DNA from: Ephemerocybe angulata
Lineage: Eukaryota > Basidiomycota > Agaricomycetes > Agaricales > Psathyrellaceae
DNA: 64,000 bases
Direction: 5' to 3'
Assembly (NCBI GenBank): GCA_013368325.1
Contig: JAACJK010000115.1
Span: 496,001-560,000, forward strand
The notes below the pieces were generated by a model. It was not told the DNA's origin. It saw only the letters and a list, made by a program, of their open reading frames with translations, and made no database searches. Shown here one piece after another: positions 30,824 through 42,034 of the stretch. The position numbers and the translations under genes are program-made. Every line of letters begins with the position of its first letter. Positions within the stretch are counted from its first letter, which is position 1.

Positions 30824-31636
30824 ACGTGAAACAGGAGACTAAGGTGTTTTATTTCTTGTACTGGACATAGTGGATAATGGTATATTACAGAGCCTAAATT
30901 GTACATAGCTGCTATCGATATCTAACTCGTAATCACATTTGACTAGAAACGGGCAGCTAGAACTAAGACTCATAAAAAAGGGGTGGGTTAGGCGCCCGTA
31001 GGCGATGGGTCCGTGCGCGCGTTTGGATGCTGTGCGATGCCACGTGGCCTTGGTCTTGAACCGTATCACGTTCGGGCCACACTGCGACCTACGCCTGTAC
31101 CGTGGTCCGTCCCAGAGTGGCTTGGAGACTCGGATATCGCACTTTTGAAGTGAAGCGAGCCGAGCATCGATTCGACGCCGTGGTCACTGCCAACGCAGAA
31201 CCTCAACCGGCCCAGTATTCCAACACGCAAGAGACAGAGCACTAATACGCTTCCTCGGGTACGATCCCACTTGAATGGTACATTGTATATTCAGTCCTAC
31301 ACACACTGTATTGATATTCTTGAGTCTGGCGTTCTTTTTGGCACGCGGAATGACTGACAATGCCGGGAGAAGCAGTAATGGCGAGGACGATTTCATAATG
31401 TACCTTTTCTTGTAGTGCACAGTCGCATTGTAATGAATAAAACGAATACCGACGTACAGGCGAGGATACCGGTGCAACGTCGGCGTAAGCGGCCTGTTCA
31501 GCACAGCCCCCGGGAAGCAAGGACGTAGGCGCAGAGCGGCGCCACCTTGTAATAGAAAAGTAGAGAAATGAAAGATAAGAAATAAAGAAAAAGAAAAGGA
31601 AAAGGAAAAGAATAAATAGATCATCCAGGTCGTAAC
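30824..31636. other. Intergenic, low-complexity A/G-rich stretch near the end
   Basis: No gene supported. A purine-rich run (AAAGAAAAGGAAAAGGAAAA) lies at about 31589-31610, just before the truncated LTR. Confidence 0.45.
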
Positions 31637-31995
31637 AGCACAGCACGTTCACACCTTGTTCACACCTTTGTTCTCAGGCGCACTGCCCGCGTGCTGCCTT
31701 TTAGTCATATTGACTCATATGGACTCTATTGTTCTTTGGATCATTCCATTGTTCTATTTTCGTTCGAGATCATCTGGACACATATATACTCGTAGCTACT
31801 CGTTCATTATTCCCCACTTGATCTCTTTGACTATACAGGTACATAGTCGCTTTGCTCCTATTCCCTGTATTCTATTTACCTTTGACTATACAGTTCTTGT
31901 ATCTGCATCGCTGCCCGTCGCTCGTCCGACTTCTGCTCCTCTGCTCTCTGCTCTCTGCTCGTCGCTCGTCCGACATCAGCCGGCGTCTTCGCCAC
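31637..31995 (+). repeat. 5'-truncated LTR related to the Ty3 element
   Basis: About 359 bp matching the last two thirds of the 557-bp LTR at 4776, beginning at GCACAGCACGTTCACACC and ending at the normal LTR terminus GTCTTCGCCACA. A few substitutions and one fewer CTCTG-type unit separate it from the intact LTRs. The outer 200 bp are missing and no internal element sequence follows. It directly abuts a DUF6533-like exon. Confidence 0.85.
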
Positions 31996-32950
31996 AGTTC
32001 CCACAACTGACTGGGTTCAAAAAATAGCTATACCACGGTCCAAACTGGATCAAGAACTGGGGTACGGATGTACCTGGGCGAGTGACTACACGGATGAGAG
32101 GAAGAAGAATGTAGTGGTGGGATACATCAGTTTGGCAAAGAGTACATGTAAGCACCACCTGGCTATTTGCATCCTTGCTCACAATACTAAGCATGTTTTC
32201 TTGACGTAAAAATAGCCATGGCTGTCCTAATGCTATCTGTCCTCCTCGTTCGTTACAGAAGGACAACTGGCACGCTCTTGCATGTTCTTCGTCGGGATAG
32301 CGCCCTGCAGATCATTTCAATCATCAGTATGTTTTGATGTCGTTTATTTTTGCCCCATTGGTTGATGGTAGTGTCAGCATCGCGTCTGCTTGCTGCGTCG
32401 GTCTATGCTTCTCAGCCGGTAGGTTGTCCAGCCCTGCAGGGGGTTCATGTAGCTTACCCTGTCCCACCCAGTCGCTTGGATTCTTCAATATCCCGGGCGT
32501 GTAAGTCCTGCAATATTCCCAGTCTGTACAAGCAATTGACTTCAAATTGACGAGGTAGCATTGAAGGCAGGTATGTGTTGTCTCGAAAGATTTACTCTGA
32601 TGCGGGTAATGAGGCTAATGTCTATTAGTGCCCGGTATACTGTATTGCCAATCCTGGCATGCCGCCCCCTGTTCAACATGCGAAAGACCAAAGATCCCAG
32701 CGTCCAGAAATCCGTCTCATCACTCCTCTTCGGAGCTCCCCGCCCAGGAGATAACTCCGAGGACGACGACGACAACGACCCCACAGGGATACCACTGCGG
32801 CCGGTACATCGCTATGCAGGTCTCGGACGCCAGGGGGATGCTAAAGGTGGCGTGGCGAGGCGCGATGCGGAGGCCGAAGTAGGCGCAATTCCTGTCACTG
32901 AGAAGAGCAGGGAATTGCAAGCCGGGACCTCCCAGTCTGCAGGTCATTAG
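31996..32950 (+). pseudogene. DUF6533-family membrane protein relic (copy A)
   Basis: Exons resembling the middle and C-terminal parts of Agaricomycete DUF6533 membrane proteins. They include an extracellular-loop-like part (LDQELGYGCTWASDYTDERK), AMAVLMLSVLLVRY, TGTLLHVLRRDSALQIISII, SARYTVLPILACRPLFNMR and a hydrophilic tail with SSLLFGAPRPGDNSEDDDDN. Introns remain recognisable. The first membrane segments are absent because the truncated LTR occupies the 5' side, so the gene cannot make a full product. Closest local relative is the split gene at 52496-62092. Confidence 0.65.
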
Positions 32951-32999
32951 GATTGTTACGACTGATTCTCTTTTCGCTCATGTGTTTATTCTGTGGCCC

Positions 33000-33345
33000 G
33001 ATCCCCTATCTATTGACCATGTGGTCGCTTTCCTGGATGGGAAACGAAGTGGGACAGGGCCTACATATTGCCGATACGCTTTGGATACTGCAGAGAGGAA
33101 GACGTTCCAGAACATGCGACGATACCTGATGTCTGATTCTCGATGCCCACTGAACCACCCCGGGCGAACTACCCACCTTCAATGTGGTAGCCTGTAGGCC
33201 TGAGAGGTAACCACATTGGTAGGTATATAGAGATGCGATGGAACTCGCGGCCGAACCCTGTGGATCGGGAGAAGCAGCTTTACAGGCATTGACGCTGAGA
33301 AGCATGAGAAGGATGGTCGTCAGAGCGAATGCTTTGTAGGGGTTG
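33000..33345 (-). pseudogene. Relic of a small secreted-type gene
   Basis: On the minus strand, YKAFALTTILLMLLSVNAC looks like a signal peptide followed by KAASPDPQGSAASSIASLY. No in-frame ATG precedes the hydrophobic run; only the internal Met is available. The segment is paralogous to about 63470-63850, and both lie downstream of a DUF6533 3' end, so it travelled with that gene. Function unknown. Confidence 0.35.
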
Positions 33346-33578
33346 CATAATCTCTATCTCCACAATGGAGAAAGGAGGAAAGTTCAAAGCCGGCAAATAG
33401 TGGGTATAAGAGACGGGTATGAGGTGCGCGTACGATGCTGCGGCGCAGTGCTAATCACCCCAGAGTCCTGGAGTCCTTTAATTCATTGCTCAATATTCAT
33501 ATACATAAAATCCTATCAACATTGAATATTGAGGATATTATGAGCTTGATATGCGGTTTTTGCAAAGTGTCAACAGTA
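33346..33578. other. No supported gene
   Basis: Short spacer; nothing recognised. Confidence 0.4.
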
Positions 33579-33589
33579 GGGGACGTCGC
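33579..33589. repeat. Target-site duplication of the SINE-like unit
   Basis: GGGGACGTCGC, repeated exactly at 34342-34352. Confidence 0.8.
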
Positions 33590-34341
33590 GGGGGCGCGGT
33601 GGCTCAGTGGGATCCACCGCGACTGCCTGCCATTGCACACCCCCCGGCAGGCACTCGGCACACCACGACTTGGTCTCAAGTTCAAACCCCACGGGCTCCA
33701 GGTCATTTAAGCCGCAGACCTTCACGTTCGCCCACTACCGATGGTTCACACGTTCTGCACAGGCCACACCACCTTTCACAACCTCGCCAACACCCACCAA
33801 TTTCTCCTTTCGGCTCCTTATCTAATCTCATCGATCCCGGCAACAGCATTTGATCACCACGGCTCCAGTCTGACTCCGGGGGGTGAGGCGTGCCTACGCC
33901 TGGGTCGCGTTGTCATGCAAGCGGCCTGTACCGGAAGGGAGGCAATGTGCTCCGAATGGATGGCTCTATCAGTCTGGGCAGGGAAGGGGACTGGATTAGG
34001 AAGGAAGCAGGGATCGGCGGGTCTCGGCAGGAGAAGGAGGGCGGCCACGCGGAACGACAGACTGGATTTCACACACCATAACCACATATATATATCCCAC
34101 CCGCTTCCTTCATCGAACCAGGCGCACATGCGCAGGGATCAACCTCGGTTGATCAGATCTCGGCCTGGCCCCTTGGCCCAGGTGCACGACAGCAATCAAG
34201 GCCGTATGCCGCGAACCGTCCAGGTGACAAAGCGAAAACACCATCGCATAATCAAGATACGTATGTTACAGTATGTCCTACATAGCTCGGTCTCGAGGAC
34301 AATAAACAGGAATATATAAAAAAAAAAAAAAAAGAAAAAAG
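33590..34341 (+). mobile_element. tRNA-headed SINE-like retroposon
   Basis: A 752-bp unit flanked by an 11-bp direct repeat GGGGACGTCGC (33579-33589 and 34342-34352), ending in an A-rich tail (from about 34317). Its 5' end has a Pol III A box TGGCTCAGTGGG (33600-33611) and a B box GTTCAAACC (33680-33688), as in a tRNA. The two boxes are 80 bp apart, wider than in most tRNAs; a hairpin TGCCTGCC..GGCAGGCA lies between. No protein-coding capacity. Head, tail and target duplication together indicate LINE-mobilised retroposition. Confidence 0.75.
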
Positions 34342-34445
34342 GGGGACGTCGCCAACCGCATCAACGATCCCCAAGTGAGCATACCTTAGCGGGACTTCTG
34401 TAACCTTGCTGGTGACAGAGATCAGAGGCGTTCGCTTACCTTAGC

Positions 34446-34880
34446 TTGAGTGTTCAATGTGTGAACCGAACTGAAGGTCGGATAGAAAAGTGGAGGGAGA
34501 CAGCCGGTCGGCCGTCGGGCGGGCGCCACTGCAGGGGTACTCGCTTTGGTCCTTGTTTGGCATCACCTTCGACGAAAGCCGCCCAACATGCCTTCCTTCC
34601 TTCCTTCCTTCCTTCCTTCCCTCATCCCCTCACTGCACAATGTCCCACCCTCCCGCATCCGCCCCACTGGCCCCCTCCAAGAAACGCAAACGCCCACAAA
34701 CCACATCGACGATCCCCGAGCCAACGACGACGACAATCCCCAAGGGTGAAGATTCCAGTGGGGAGTTATGAGATGGAGGTGAGGGACGTTGAGGCGGAGG
34801 AGGAGGAGGTGGAGAGGAACGCTAGGGAGGAGAAGGCTGGAAGGGGGAGGGTGAGAAGGAGGAAGAGGAGGGGGAGATGA
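34446..34880 (+). pseudogene. Glu/Arg-rich gene copy, paralogous to 48973-49540
   Basis: The frame contains VGSYEMEVRDVEAEEEEVER and then Lys/Arg/Glu-rich sequence, matching the paralog at 49.2 kb (EGSYEIEVGDVEAEEEEEK). The paralog's WWYRC segment is absent here and the frame ends early at a TGA near 34880, while similarity continues to about 35040 (GCGCGCTTTGATAAGG, CAGACGTCGCCAGTACCC). It is probably a decayed copy. Confidence 0.4.
34590..34621 (+). repeat. (CCTT)n microsatellite
   Basis: About eight CCTT units within a region paralogous to 49.0 kb, where the array is lacking. Confidence 0.85.
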
Positions 34881-35099
34881 GGAAGGGAGAGGACGAGGAG
34901 GAAGAGGAAGCAAAAGGTATGTCGCGAGTATGCGCGCTTTGATAAGGTCTCATCGAATATTAGGCAAGGGCAACACAGTGCATGTTACTCTACCTTCTCA
35001 GACGTCGCCAGTACCCATATCGTTGCCGCTTGCGCAGGTACTGATGGAGAAGGAGATGAAGACTGACGAGCAAGGTACGTCGCCCGTACGCGCTCCCAC

Positions 35100-35745
35100 T
35101 CACCTCTCACGGCTCTCCTGACATCCGCGAAGCCTCCGTCGTCACACAGAGCCCTCCTCTGACCCTATCGCAGTGTTTCCTCCCCCCCCTCGTCTCCATA
35201 CATAAGCCATCCTCCACACTCGGCCCCGTCCCCGCCTGCATCGCCGCCCCCGCCTCTAGATCTACCCTGCCTCACGAGAGCCTCCAAGCGCTTGTATATT
35301 CACGCATTGTTGGAGTCTGTACCAGCATCCGATTCGACCAAGCCGACGTTACCTCTCGATGATGACGGGAGATGCACAACTACCGCCAGTGCTAGTGAAG
35401 CTTCGGCCGTTACCTCGCACCCGGCTTCCGGCCAACCGCTCTCTGAAAGGCGGACTTTGCTCAACGACTACATCCAGCACGTATGCGGACTCGAAGCTAA
35501 AAGTAACTAAAAGTAACGTCTCGCATCCTTGTAGGCTCTCCGTCCGTCCGTCGCGCGCCCTCTGGCTCTCCGCTATGATGCTTCGCTAACTTCTGGCCTT
35601 GCACGGTTCTCGCTGAGGCGCGCTACGACATGTATGCGGGCGAAGCGACGTCAGTTCTTCCTTCCCGACTTTGCGCTCGCCTCGTCTTCGTCTCCGATCG
35701 CTCTGCTCAACCGGCTTTGGCTCGTCTTTTCGCTCTGCATCATCC
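35100..35745. other. No intact gene; degraded paralog of 49.6-50.7 kb
   Basis: Short frames only. Similar order and patches of similarity to the sequence after the Glu-rich gene at 49 kb, continuing beyond the hAT insertion at about 37.2 kb (CATGGGTTCGTTCTCGCTG). Confidence 0.35.
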
Positions 35746-35993
35746 TCATTCGACAAGGGGCCTCCGGAATCAGAATCCCGGACCAGGGGTATAGGTAGGT
35801 AGGGGGTCTGGGGCAGAGCCCCAGAGAAATTTGACCTATCCCAAAAAGGAAATTTCAGGCCTCAGAAACGAAATTTGGGATAGGTTTTGGGCCTGTGAAT
35901 GTATTTTATGATCAGGACTTACATTTAAACTTACAAAATATGCGAGAAACATCGAAATTGTGCAGCACAGATCAGGCGAGAACGTGGATTTTA

Positions 35994-36031
35994 TTAAAAA
36001 GCCACAGCAATACCTAGCGTGGCTTTTTTAA
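35994..36031. repeat. Hairpin, AAAAAGCCAC arms
   Basis: TTAAAAAGCCAC pairs with GTGGCTTTTTTAA across a short loop. The same AAAAAGCCAC motif recurs at 36631-36640 and 36664-36673, with a further inverted partner ending near 36703; all lie inside the hAT element. Confidence 0.75.
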
Positions 36032-36338
36032 AATAGCACTGCACGGGCTGGCGTTGTTACTGTCAAATGTAATTTAGCCTAAAATGGAAGGCTTCTTTTC
36101 ATTCGCAGCAACCCCCACATTTCCATATGGGTAGCTCCCTCCCACTCAGCATCGCACCCCTCCCTTCGGGGGGCCCCACGATGCTTCGGGGAGGGTCCCA
36201 CGGCCCCCGATATGGAACCGCTTCGCAATACGTGGGTCCCTCGGCCAGCCTGGTAGCTGCTCATCTCGCGAGGCCCAAGGGCCTCGTATTTGACAGTCGT
36301 AGGGTAATTTACATGGAATAAATAATGTATGTCTTACC

Positions 36339-36411
36339 TAACCTGACCCTAACCGAGACACCTAACCGAGACACCTAACCGAGGCACCTAACCTAACCCG
36401 AACCCTAAACG
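36339..36411. repeat. CCTAACC-rich minisatellite
   Basis: Three near-identical CTAACCGAGACAC-type 13-bp units followed by CCTAACCTAACCC and ACCCTAAAC. The tail resembles telomeric CCCTAA repeats but is too short and irregular to be a telomere tract. Confidence 0.6.
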
Positions 36412-37023
36412 ATGAGCCCGTTGACACTGGCTTTATATATGTTTCACATTTGAGACCATATTTTGAGGTGTCCGTGGGTCAAATGTTACATTAGAGGTCA
36501 GTATTGTCTGTGTTCTAACTAACATTGATGGGAAACTCACCACCGGGATTCAACCATTACCAACCACCTGTCAAAAAGAAGCACGCACACTGTCGTGCAC
36601 AATAAGCGCACGAAAAGCACAGGGTTTTTCAAAAAGCCACTCACACTGCGCCATGGCATTATTAAAAAGCCACGATGGCCCTTGCAATGGCTTTTTAAAA
36701 ATCCCCCCATATAGTGGTGCACAGATATGTGGGCAGAATCATTTGCCACAGTATGTCCAAAGTAGTTGCATAGCTCAAAATAGTGAATCTAACCTACCTA
36801 AATTGTTCCTGAATGGAAAAATTGAGCACTCCTACTTATTTTAACTCAAATCCGGATGATGACCTCAAGTTCAGGTAGTCAAAGCCAAATTTATGACATC
36901 ATCTCCCTACCAAACTGGGCAATAAGTTCCCACAGGTAGGTAGGTAGGGGTACCTACCTGCCAGTTTGGAGAAAATCGACCTCAGGTCCGATATTTTTAT
37001 CCCGGAGGCCCCTTGTCATTCGA

Positions 37024-37780
37024 ATCACTTCGGCTCTGCGCACGTGCTCTGTTTCGACTTTCTTTTGTGATACACATCGTTGGAGGGATGGGTGCTCGAG
37101 TGTGTACGGCACGGTGAAGCTTGAGGGCGGAATGGAGTGGATAGAAGAGGTGTACGGCGAGGTTATTGGGTTGGAGCTCGGCTTCGTTCTCGTGGCTCCG
37201 TGCTTTCTGTTACACTTTGGTGGGCACTGTTTTAATTTGCTTTTGCTTTCGTGTTCCTGTCATGGGTTCGTTCTCGCTGTCCCCGTGGTTTTATATTGTC
37301 ATCGTGTGTTTCGGCTCTGGCTTGCGTTTTCGGTCTCTCTCAGGTCTCTGTTATGGCTCGGATCGCATCTCGCGCTACATACGTCTTGGGATCTTAGCTT
37401 TACTTTCAATGGTGCTCTGGATATTCGTACTTTTCCTTGATATTTTGTGGACATCCTAACTGGACTCTGAATCGTGCTATTGTTCAACCCGTACTCGGCG
37501 ATGTTCGTTTTTTCTCAGTTCCCGCTAGCATTCGCACTCGGACTCCACCTGAGGACGTTCTTTTTCTTTTTCTTCTGGGTTCGCTCCGGGATCCTGTTTG
37601 TGGCTTCGACTTTACCCTGGATACTCGTTCTTGCTACTTGGACTCTGCATCACCCTCGTCGGCATTCATTCTTTTTGGGTATCGCTGTCATTTGCGTATG
37701 TACTTATTTGGGAAGTGTTGGTGTAGGCTCTCTTAGTAGGGTACGTGTTGATTCGACCCCCAGGCTAATCGTATAGTGGT
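37024..37780. other. No intact gene
   Basis: Hydrophobic short frames (for example around 37540-37700, FFFFFFWVRSGILF) may be the remains of a membrane protein gene, but none is complete. Confidence 0.3.
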
Positions 37781-37789
37781 CCGTGTACG

Positions 37790-37997
37790 GAAAATCGACT
37801 CATCAATCCTTTTCGGAGCTCCCCGTTGGGGAGATGATTCGGAGGATGATAACGACAAGCCTACAGGTATCCCACTGGGGATGGTGCACTATACCGGTAT
37901 TGGACACCAGGGGGACGCTAAAGGTGGTACCGAGGCACGATGCGGAAGCTGAAGTAAGTCCAGTTCGTGTCGCTGGGGATAACGGGGCATTGTAAAC
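37790..37997 (+). pseudogene. DUF6533 C-terminal fragment (copy C)
   Basis: DNA resembles the 3' exon of copies A and B (TTTTCGGAGCTCCCCG, GGACACCAGGGGGACGC, GATGCGGAAGCTGAAGTA) but no frame runs through. An isolated relic. Confidence 0.55.
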
Positions 37998-38000
37998 CAT

Positions 38001-38428
38001 ACAGTTCTTTAGTATTCACACGAAGCGAAGTATTTCGCCTCCTTTCTGTTCTCCGATATCTATAATAGAGTTGTGGTGTGTACAAAAGAAACCTGGAAAC
38101 ACGTCCTGTGACGCCGTCCAGCCAGCCCACGTGTCAGGATACATATTCGTGCTGCGGGCGCCTAAATTGTCGGTCTCTATTGTTGGCGATTGGCTTCGGC
38201 GCTCAGCGCTCATGGATTGAGCCTTCTCAAGGTCTTCCCACTTTTGAATCACACTGGCTTCTGACTGAGATTACTGTCAAACAGCACGGCGTCAAACTAC
38301 TGAAATCATAGTACTAGGTCCACTCCGTAAAGATTCAGATGGGTCAGGAGCACCGGTCACCGGGTGAGGTGCAAGATGAGCATTGCGCACCATAGCCGTC
38401 AACACGGCTGAATTGTCACTGGAGTCTA
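38001..38428. other. No supported gene
   Basis: Spacer between the DUF6533 fragment and the 7.6-kb element. The host base at the junction is A at 38428. Confidence 0.4.
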
Positions 38429-38464
38429 CTTGTGGGAAGTGGACGGTCGCTGCGCGCCGCAAAA

Positions 38465-38476
38465 TCCGAGGCCATT
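38465..38476. repeat. Subterminal inverted repeat, copy 1
   Basis: TCCGAGGCCATT, inverted relative to AATGGCCTCGGA at 46053-46064. Confidence 0.85.
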
Positions 38477-39492
38477 CCTGGTCATAAATTGAATTTTAGT
38501 TGATTAGTTTGAAGAATTAAATGTATGCCCCTTTTTCTTATTCAATAGTTGCTCAAAAGCTTGCACACCATACTGTTGCAAAATTTTAATTAGTTTCTAA
38601 GAAAAATGCACTGCAAGCTGTCCTACTAGCGCCCAGCAAGCGCCCGGGGGCCGCATGGTTATGTGTCACACAAGAATGCAAGATACTGTTCCACCAACAA
38701 GTCCAGCCAAAAAGCACATACACACCTGCTAAACAGAAAGCTTAAATTTAATCATGCAATTCATCCATGTATGGGTCTCGCTCCCGCGTTCCTGGGTACT
38801 TCTGCCTTCAAACTCGCTGCTCGGGATCCTTTCCGACATAGGGCATCAACCTCTCCATCCTCTCCATCCCGCAAGACTAGGATGGTGTACTCGCGTCGTC
38901 CCATCGCAGACGCGCCTCTCGGTGCGCGTCCCTCCCAATCAACATTGATGTGATACCATTAACAGACCAGCTATGGATAGAACTACATCCTAGTCAATAG
39001 GACCACCAAGGCTATGCTATATCCGCCTATCTAATCTCCAGCAACATTCCTCGGTACCCGAACGACGTCGAGCACCCCTAGCCATGCAAATCTGCTATGC
39101 AGTCAATCTGGATGGTCTCAGGGTCTTGGACTGCGATGTACAGCCTTGGTGGTTGCTTCCAACCTGACGTGTTAATGAGTGTTAGGACGTGAGCGGTGGT
39201 GGAGATGCAGGGCGCGGAGTTGGGAACGACGGCGCGAGTTGAACAATCACCATTCATGATCACTGTCACTCACCTTGGCCTTGAACATGAGGAACAGGTT
39301 CACCCAACCTTTACCACTGTGGTCGGAAAACGGGTCTGGACTGCAGGCGTAAGGCAAGCGGAGGACGTGAGTGTAGCTCTGATTGATGTTCTGTGGGGCT
39401 TTCATGGCTACTGATGTGTGTGTTGGCTAGGAGGTAAGTATGCAGCTGGACGGCGAGTGAACCCGTCGATGGGTCGTGGCATTGAACGAGTA

Positions 39493-40086
39493 TCACATCG
39501 ACAGCAAGTGGTATGGTGGTGGTGGTACAACAGATGTAGGGCATAGGTCAAGGAAACACAAGCATAGACATTCGGATCCAGCGCCAAATAGGGTCGAGGT
39601 GAACCCGATGGGAATCAAGACGAGAAAGAAGAGTATATAGCAATAATACAACAAACCTTCAGAGAAGGAAGGTGTCGAGGAATTGAACAACGGTCTGTAG
39701 GGTGGACATAACAATCGTACCACCTGCTCTACGAGGAGCCAAGAAGCGAGAAAGAGAGAAGATATGTGAGAACAATAAGAGGGAAGGCATCGAGGGCGAG
39801 AAGGTCGAAGGGGACGCCGGCCACCAATACGAGGATCGTAATGAGGAATGTACCAGCCTAGAAGGTGAACTGCGGCACCTGCGTGTACGGCGTATGATCC
39901 GTGGCCCATCTGGATCACACCGTCGACCCTCCAATACCCCGTCTTGCTCTCCCACTCGCTCTCCGGCTCCCACTTGTAGCTCGAGCTCCACCCGGAGAAG
40001 ACATACAGCGTGATAATGGTGTAAAGACGAGTCCGACGGTGGTGATCGCGAGTGACGGCGTGCGGGTGTAGCGGGCTGCGCCTCAT
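39493..40086 (-). pseudogene. Possible captured membrane-protein gene fragment
   Basis: The minus strand has a 197-codon frame with a hydrophobic C-terminal third (YYCYILFFLVLIPIGFTSTL). An overlapping frame has a further membrane-like run (FLITILVLVAGVPFDLLALD). Splice-like signals interrupt both, so this may be a fragment of a multi-exon membrane protein gene carried by the element. Present identically in copy 2. No family recognised. Confidence 0.3.
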
Positions 40087-42034
40087 TGCGGTGAGTGTGA
40101 GGGATGGTGGCCGGGCAAGAGTGCTCAGCGGCTAAGCTATAATCGGTGGTGCGATATGAGATGCCGTTTCGCCTGTGTTTGGCGCCGTCACCACCACCGT
40201 CGTCGCCATCGTTGATGCCTGGCCGGGTTTGGACAGGAGATTTGGGAGTCGCTTCGCAGCTGCTGAGCCTCCTTCGTGCTGAGTATCGGGCATGTGTGGA
40301 AAGCGAGTGGGGATCGGGTAGAGAGGACTGCTGAAAGAGACGTCGTGTATGTTGTCCATAGCTGGTAAATCAAAATGACCGTGAGTCGTGCATCGCGCTG
40401 CAATTAGCGCAAAGAACTCACCATGTACCCTAGCCAACCGAAGATAAGTCTACCCCAGCCTCTCGATCCACCCTGCCCCCTGCCTCTACGACTGGCATCC
40501 CTTCGTAGGTCTCGAAATCACCATCTTTACGACAACATGTTGGACACGGCGAGTACGAGGCTGGCTCTGGGATGCAAGGAAAGTCATTCGTACTTCCCGT
40601 TTGCAGCGCGATATTGACCCACCTTTTCGGATGTTGGAGGGTAAAGGTTGTAGAGATTCGCCGAGACTGGACAGTGGAGACTCGAGAGGAGAGAGGAGAG
40701 AGGACGCGATGCAGAAATGGGCCTCACTGCAGGACGATTTAGAACTCCGTCACTGCATGTGATCGTTTCACGGAGCCCCTGAGATTCATTCCTCAACCTA
40801 TGCGTGCTGTCGGCGCCTGGAATACGTGAGGGGGAAAGTGGGATTTGAGTTCGTCGTCGGCATAGCGCATATATCAAGGTCTTCGACAACGTAAGTGCGC
40901 TATATCTCACCGAAAGGACCTCGAACTCACCGTCAAGCCGTAGAATGTGCTGGGGTGTTCAAGGGTGGCCGTCCGACTGCTGCGATGCTGAGCGCTGAGT
41001 TCCGCTGATCTATGCACGTTGCATTCGACAACAGGGCTTGCGAAAGCGAGATGGTGGTGCCTGGAAAGGCCTAGATGCGAAGGGTGAGTATACTTCCCCA
41101 CACCGTCATTGCATGTTATCGAGTTCGGTGCGAGTGCTCGATGCGCTGCGCCCGTAATGGTGCTAAGGCTGGGGTTCCGAGGTGAGGATCTCATCGTACT
41201 GACTGGAATTCTCTTTCCACTTCTCCCACAGTCCTACAGACTCAAGGAAAGAGGAATGATATGCACGATGGCCCAGCATACATCATCGGACATGATTGTG
41301 CAGTGCGATTTTCCGTCGCAATAACCAGAACTCATTCAGATTGCTAAAGAAATCATATCCTGCCCAATGTCCCTTCAAAGGAGAATGAAAGATATGAGGA
41401 GATACGCACTATTCACAGCAAGCCACGCAACCCACTCCATACTATCCAGGTACTTGGGAAACATTACTGTCGCTTCAAGTTGCCCTTAACCAGCGCGGCA
41501 TCGGCGAACGGGCTGCACAGATAAATGTTGGATAAATGTAAGTTGTGGTTGTGCAAGGGACATTGAAAGTGAACGTAAAAAGACGAGCATCGGGCCATGA
41601 AAGGAATGGTTGGTACACTATACACCAAAACACGGTGCACACCTTCGCGAATCGCGAAGTGGTTCCCGCAGGACACTATTACTACAGGTATAGGAAAGCA
41701 GAATGATTATATCATGATGAAAAGACATGCAAAAAAGGAGGCATGCAAAGAAAGAATATGTGCAACGAAAGATTCTGGTTAGACCTCCATTTTATTACCT
41801 GCATCATACCGAACAGTTGTGCGTTGGCGAATCAAACCTAGCCTCGCACCCCGGACCGGGTGAAGCACAACACGTACATAGTCGACCGAAGCAGGAAGCA
41901 GCACGAAGAACTCAAAGCCGCTGTCGGCCGTATGTACTAGCAACGGAAAAGGTAGGCCAGCCGGCTGTGGTCTTCCAGCCTGCTGCCTGGAAGCCTAGCA
42001 GCGCAGAGGGTGCGTCGTCGACGGGACACGGTGG

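Larger units (their letters stand above)
35754..37015. mobile_element. Non-autonomous hAT-type DNA transposon
   Basis: A 1,262-bp element with terminal inverted repeats beginning CAAGGGGCCTCCGG at both ends. It is flanked by an exact 8-bp direct repeat TCATTCGA (35746-35753 and 37016-37023). An 8-bp duplication and a CA(A/G)GGG start are hallmarks of the hAT superfamily. There is no transposase frame. Inside are hairpins built on AAAAAGCCAC/GTGGCTTTTT, a CTATCCCAAA/TTTGGGATAG pair and a CCTAACC-rich minisatellite. Confidence 0.85.

Noticed and set aside
33590..33700. A functional tRNA gene
   Set aside because: The A-B box spacing is too long and no cloverleaf forms by eye; the poly(A) tail and target duplication indicate a SINE-like unit.
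36339..36411. A true telomere or chromosome end
   Set aside because: The tract is about 70 bp, irregular, and inside a transposon bounded by a target duplication.
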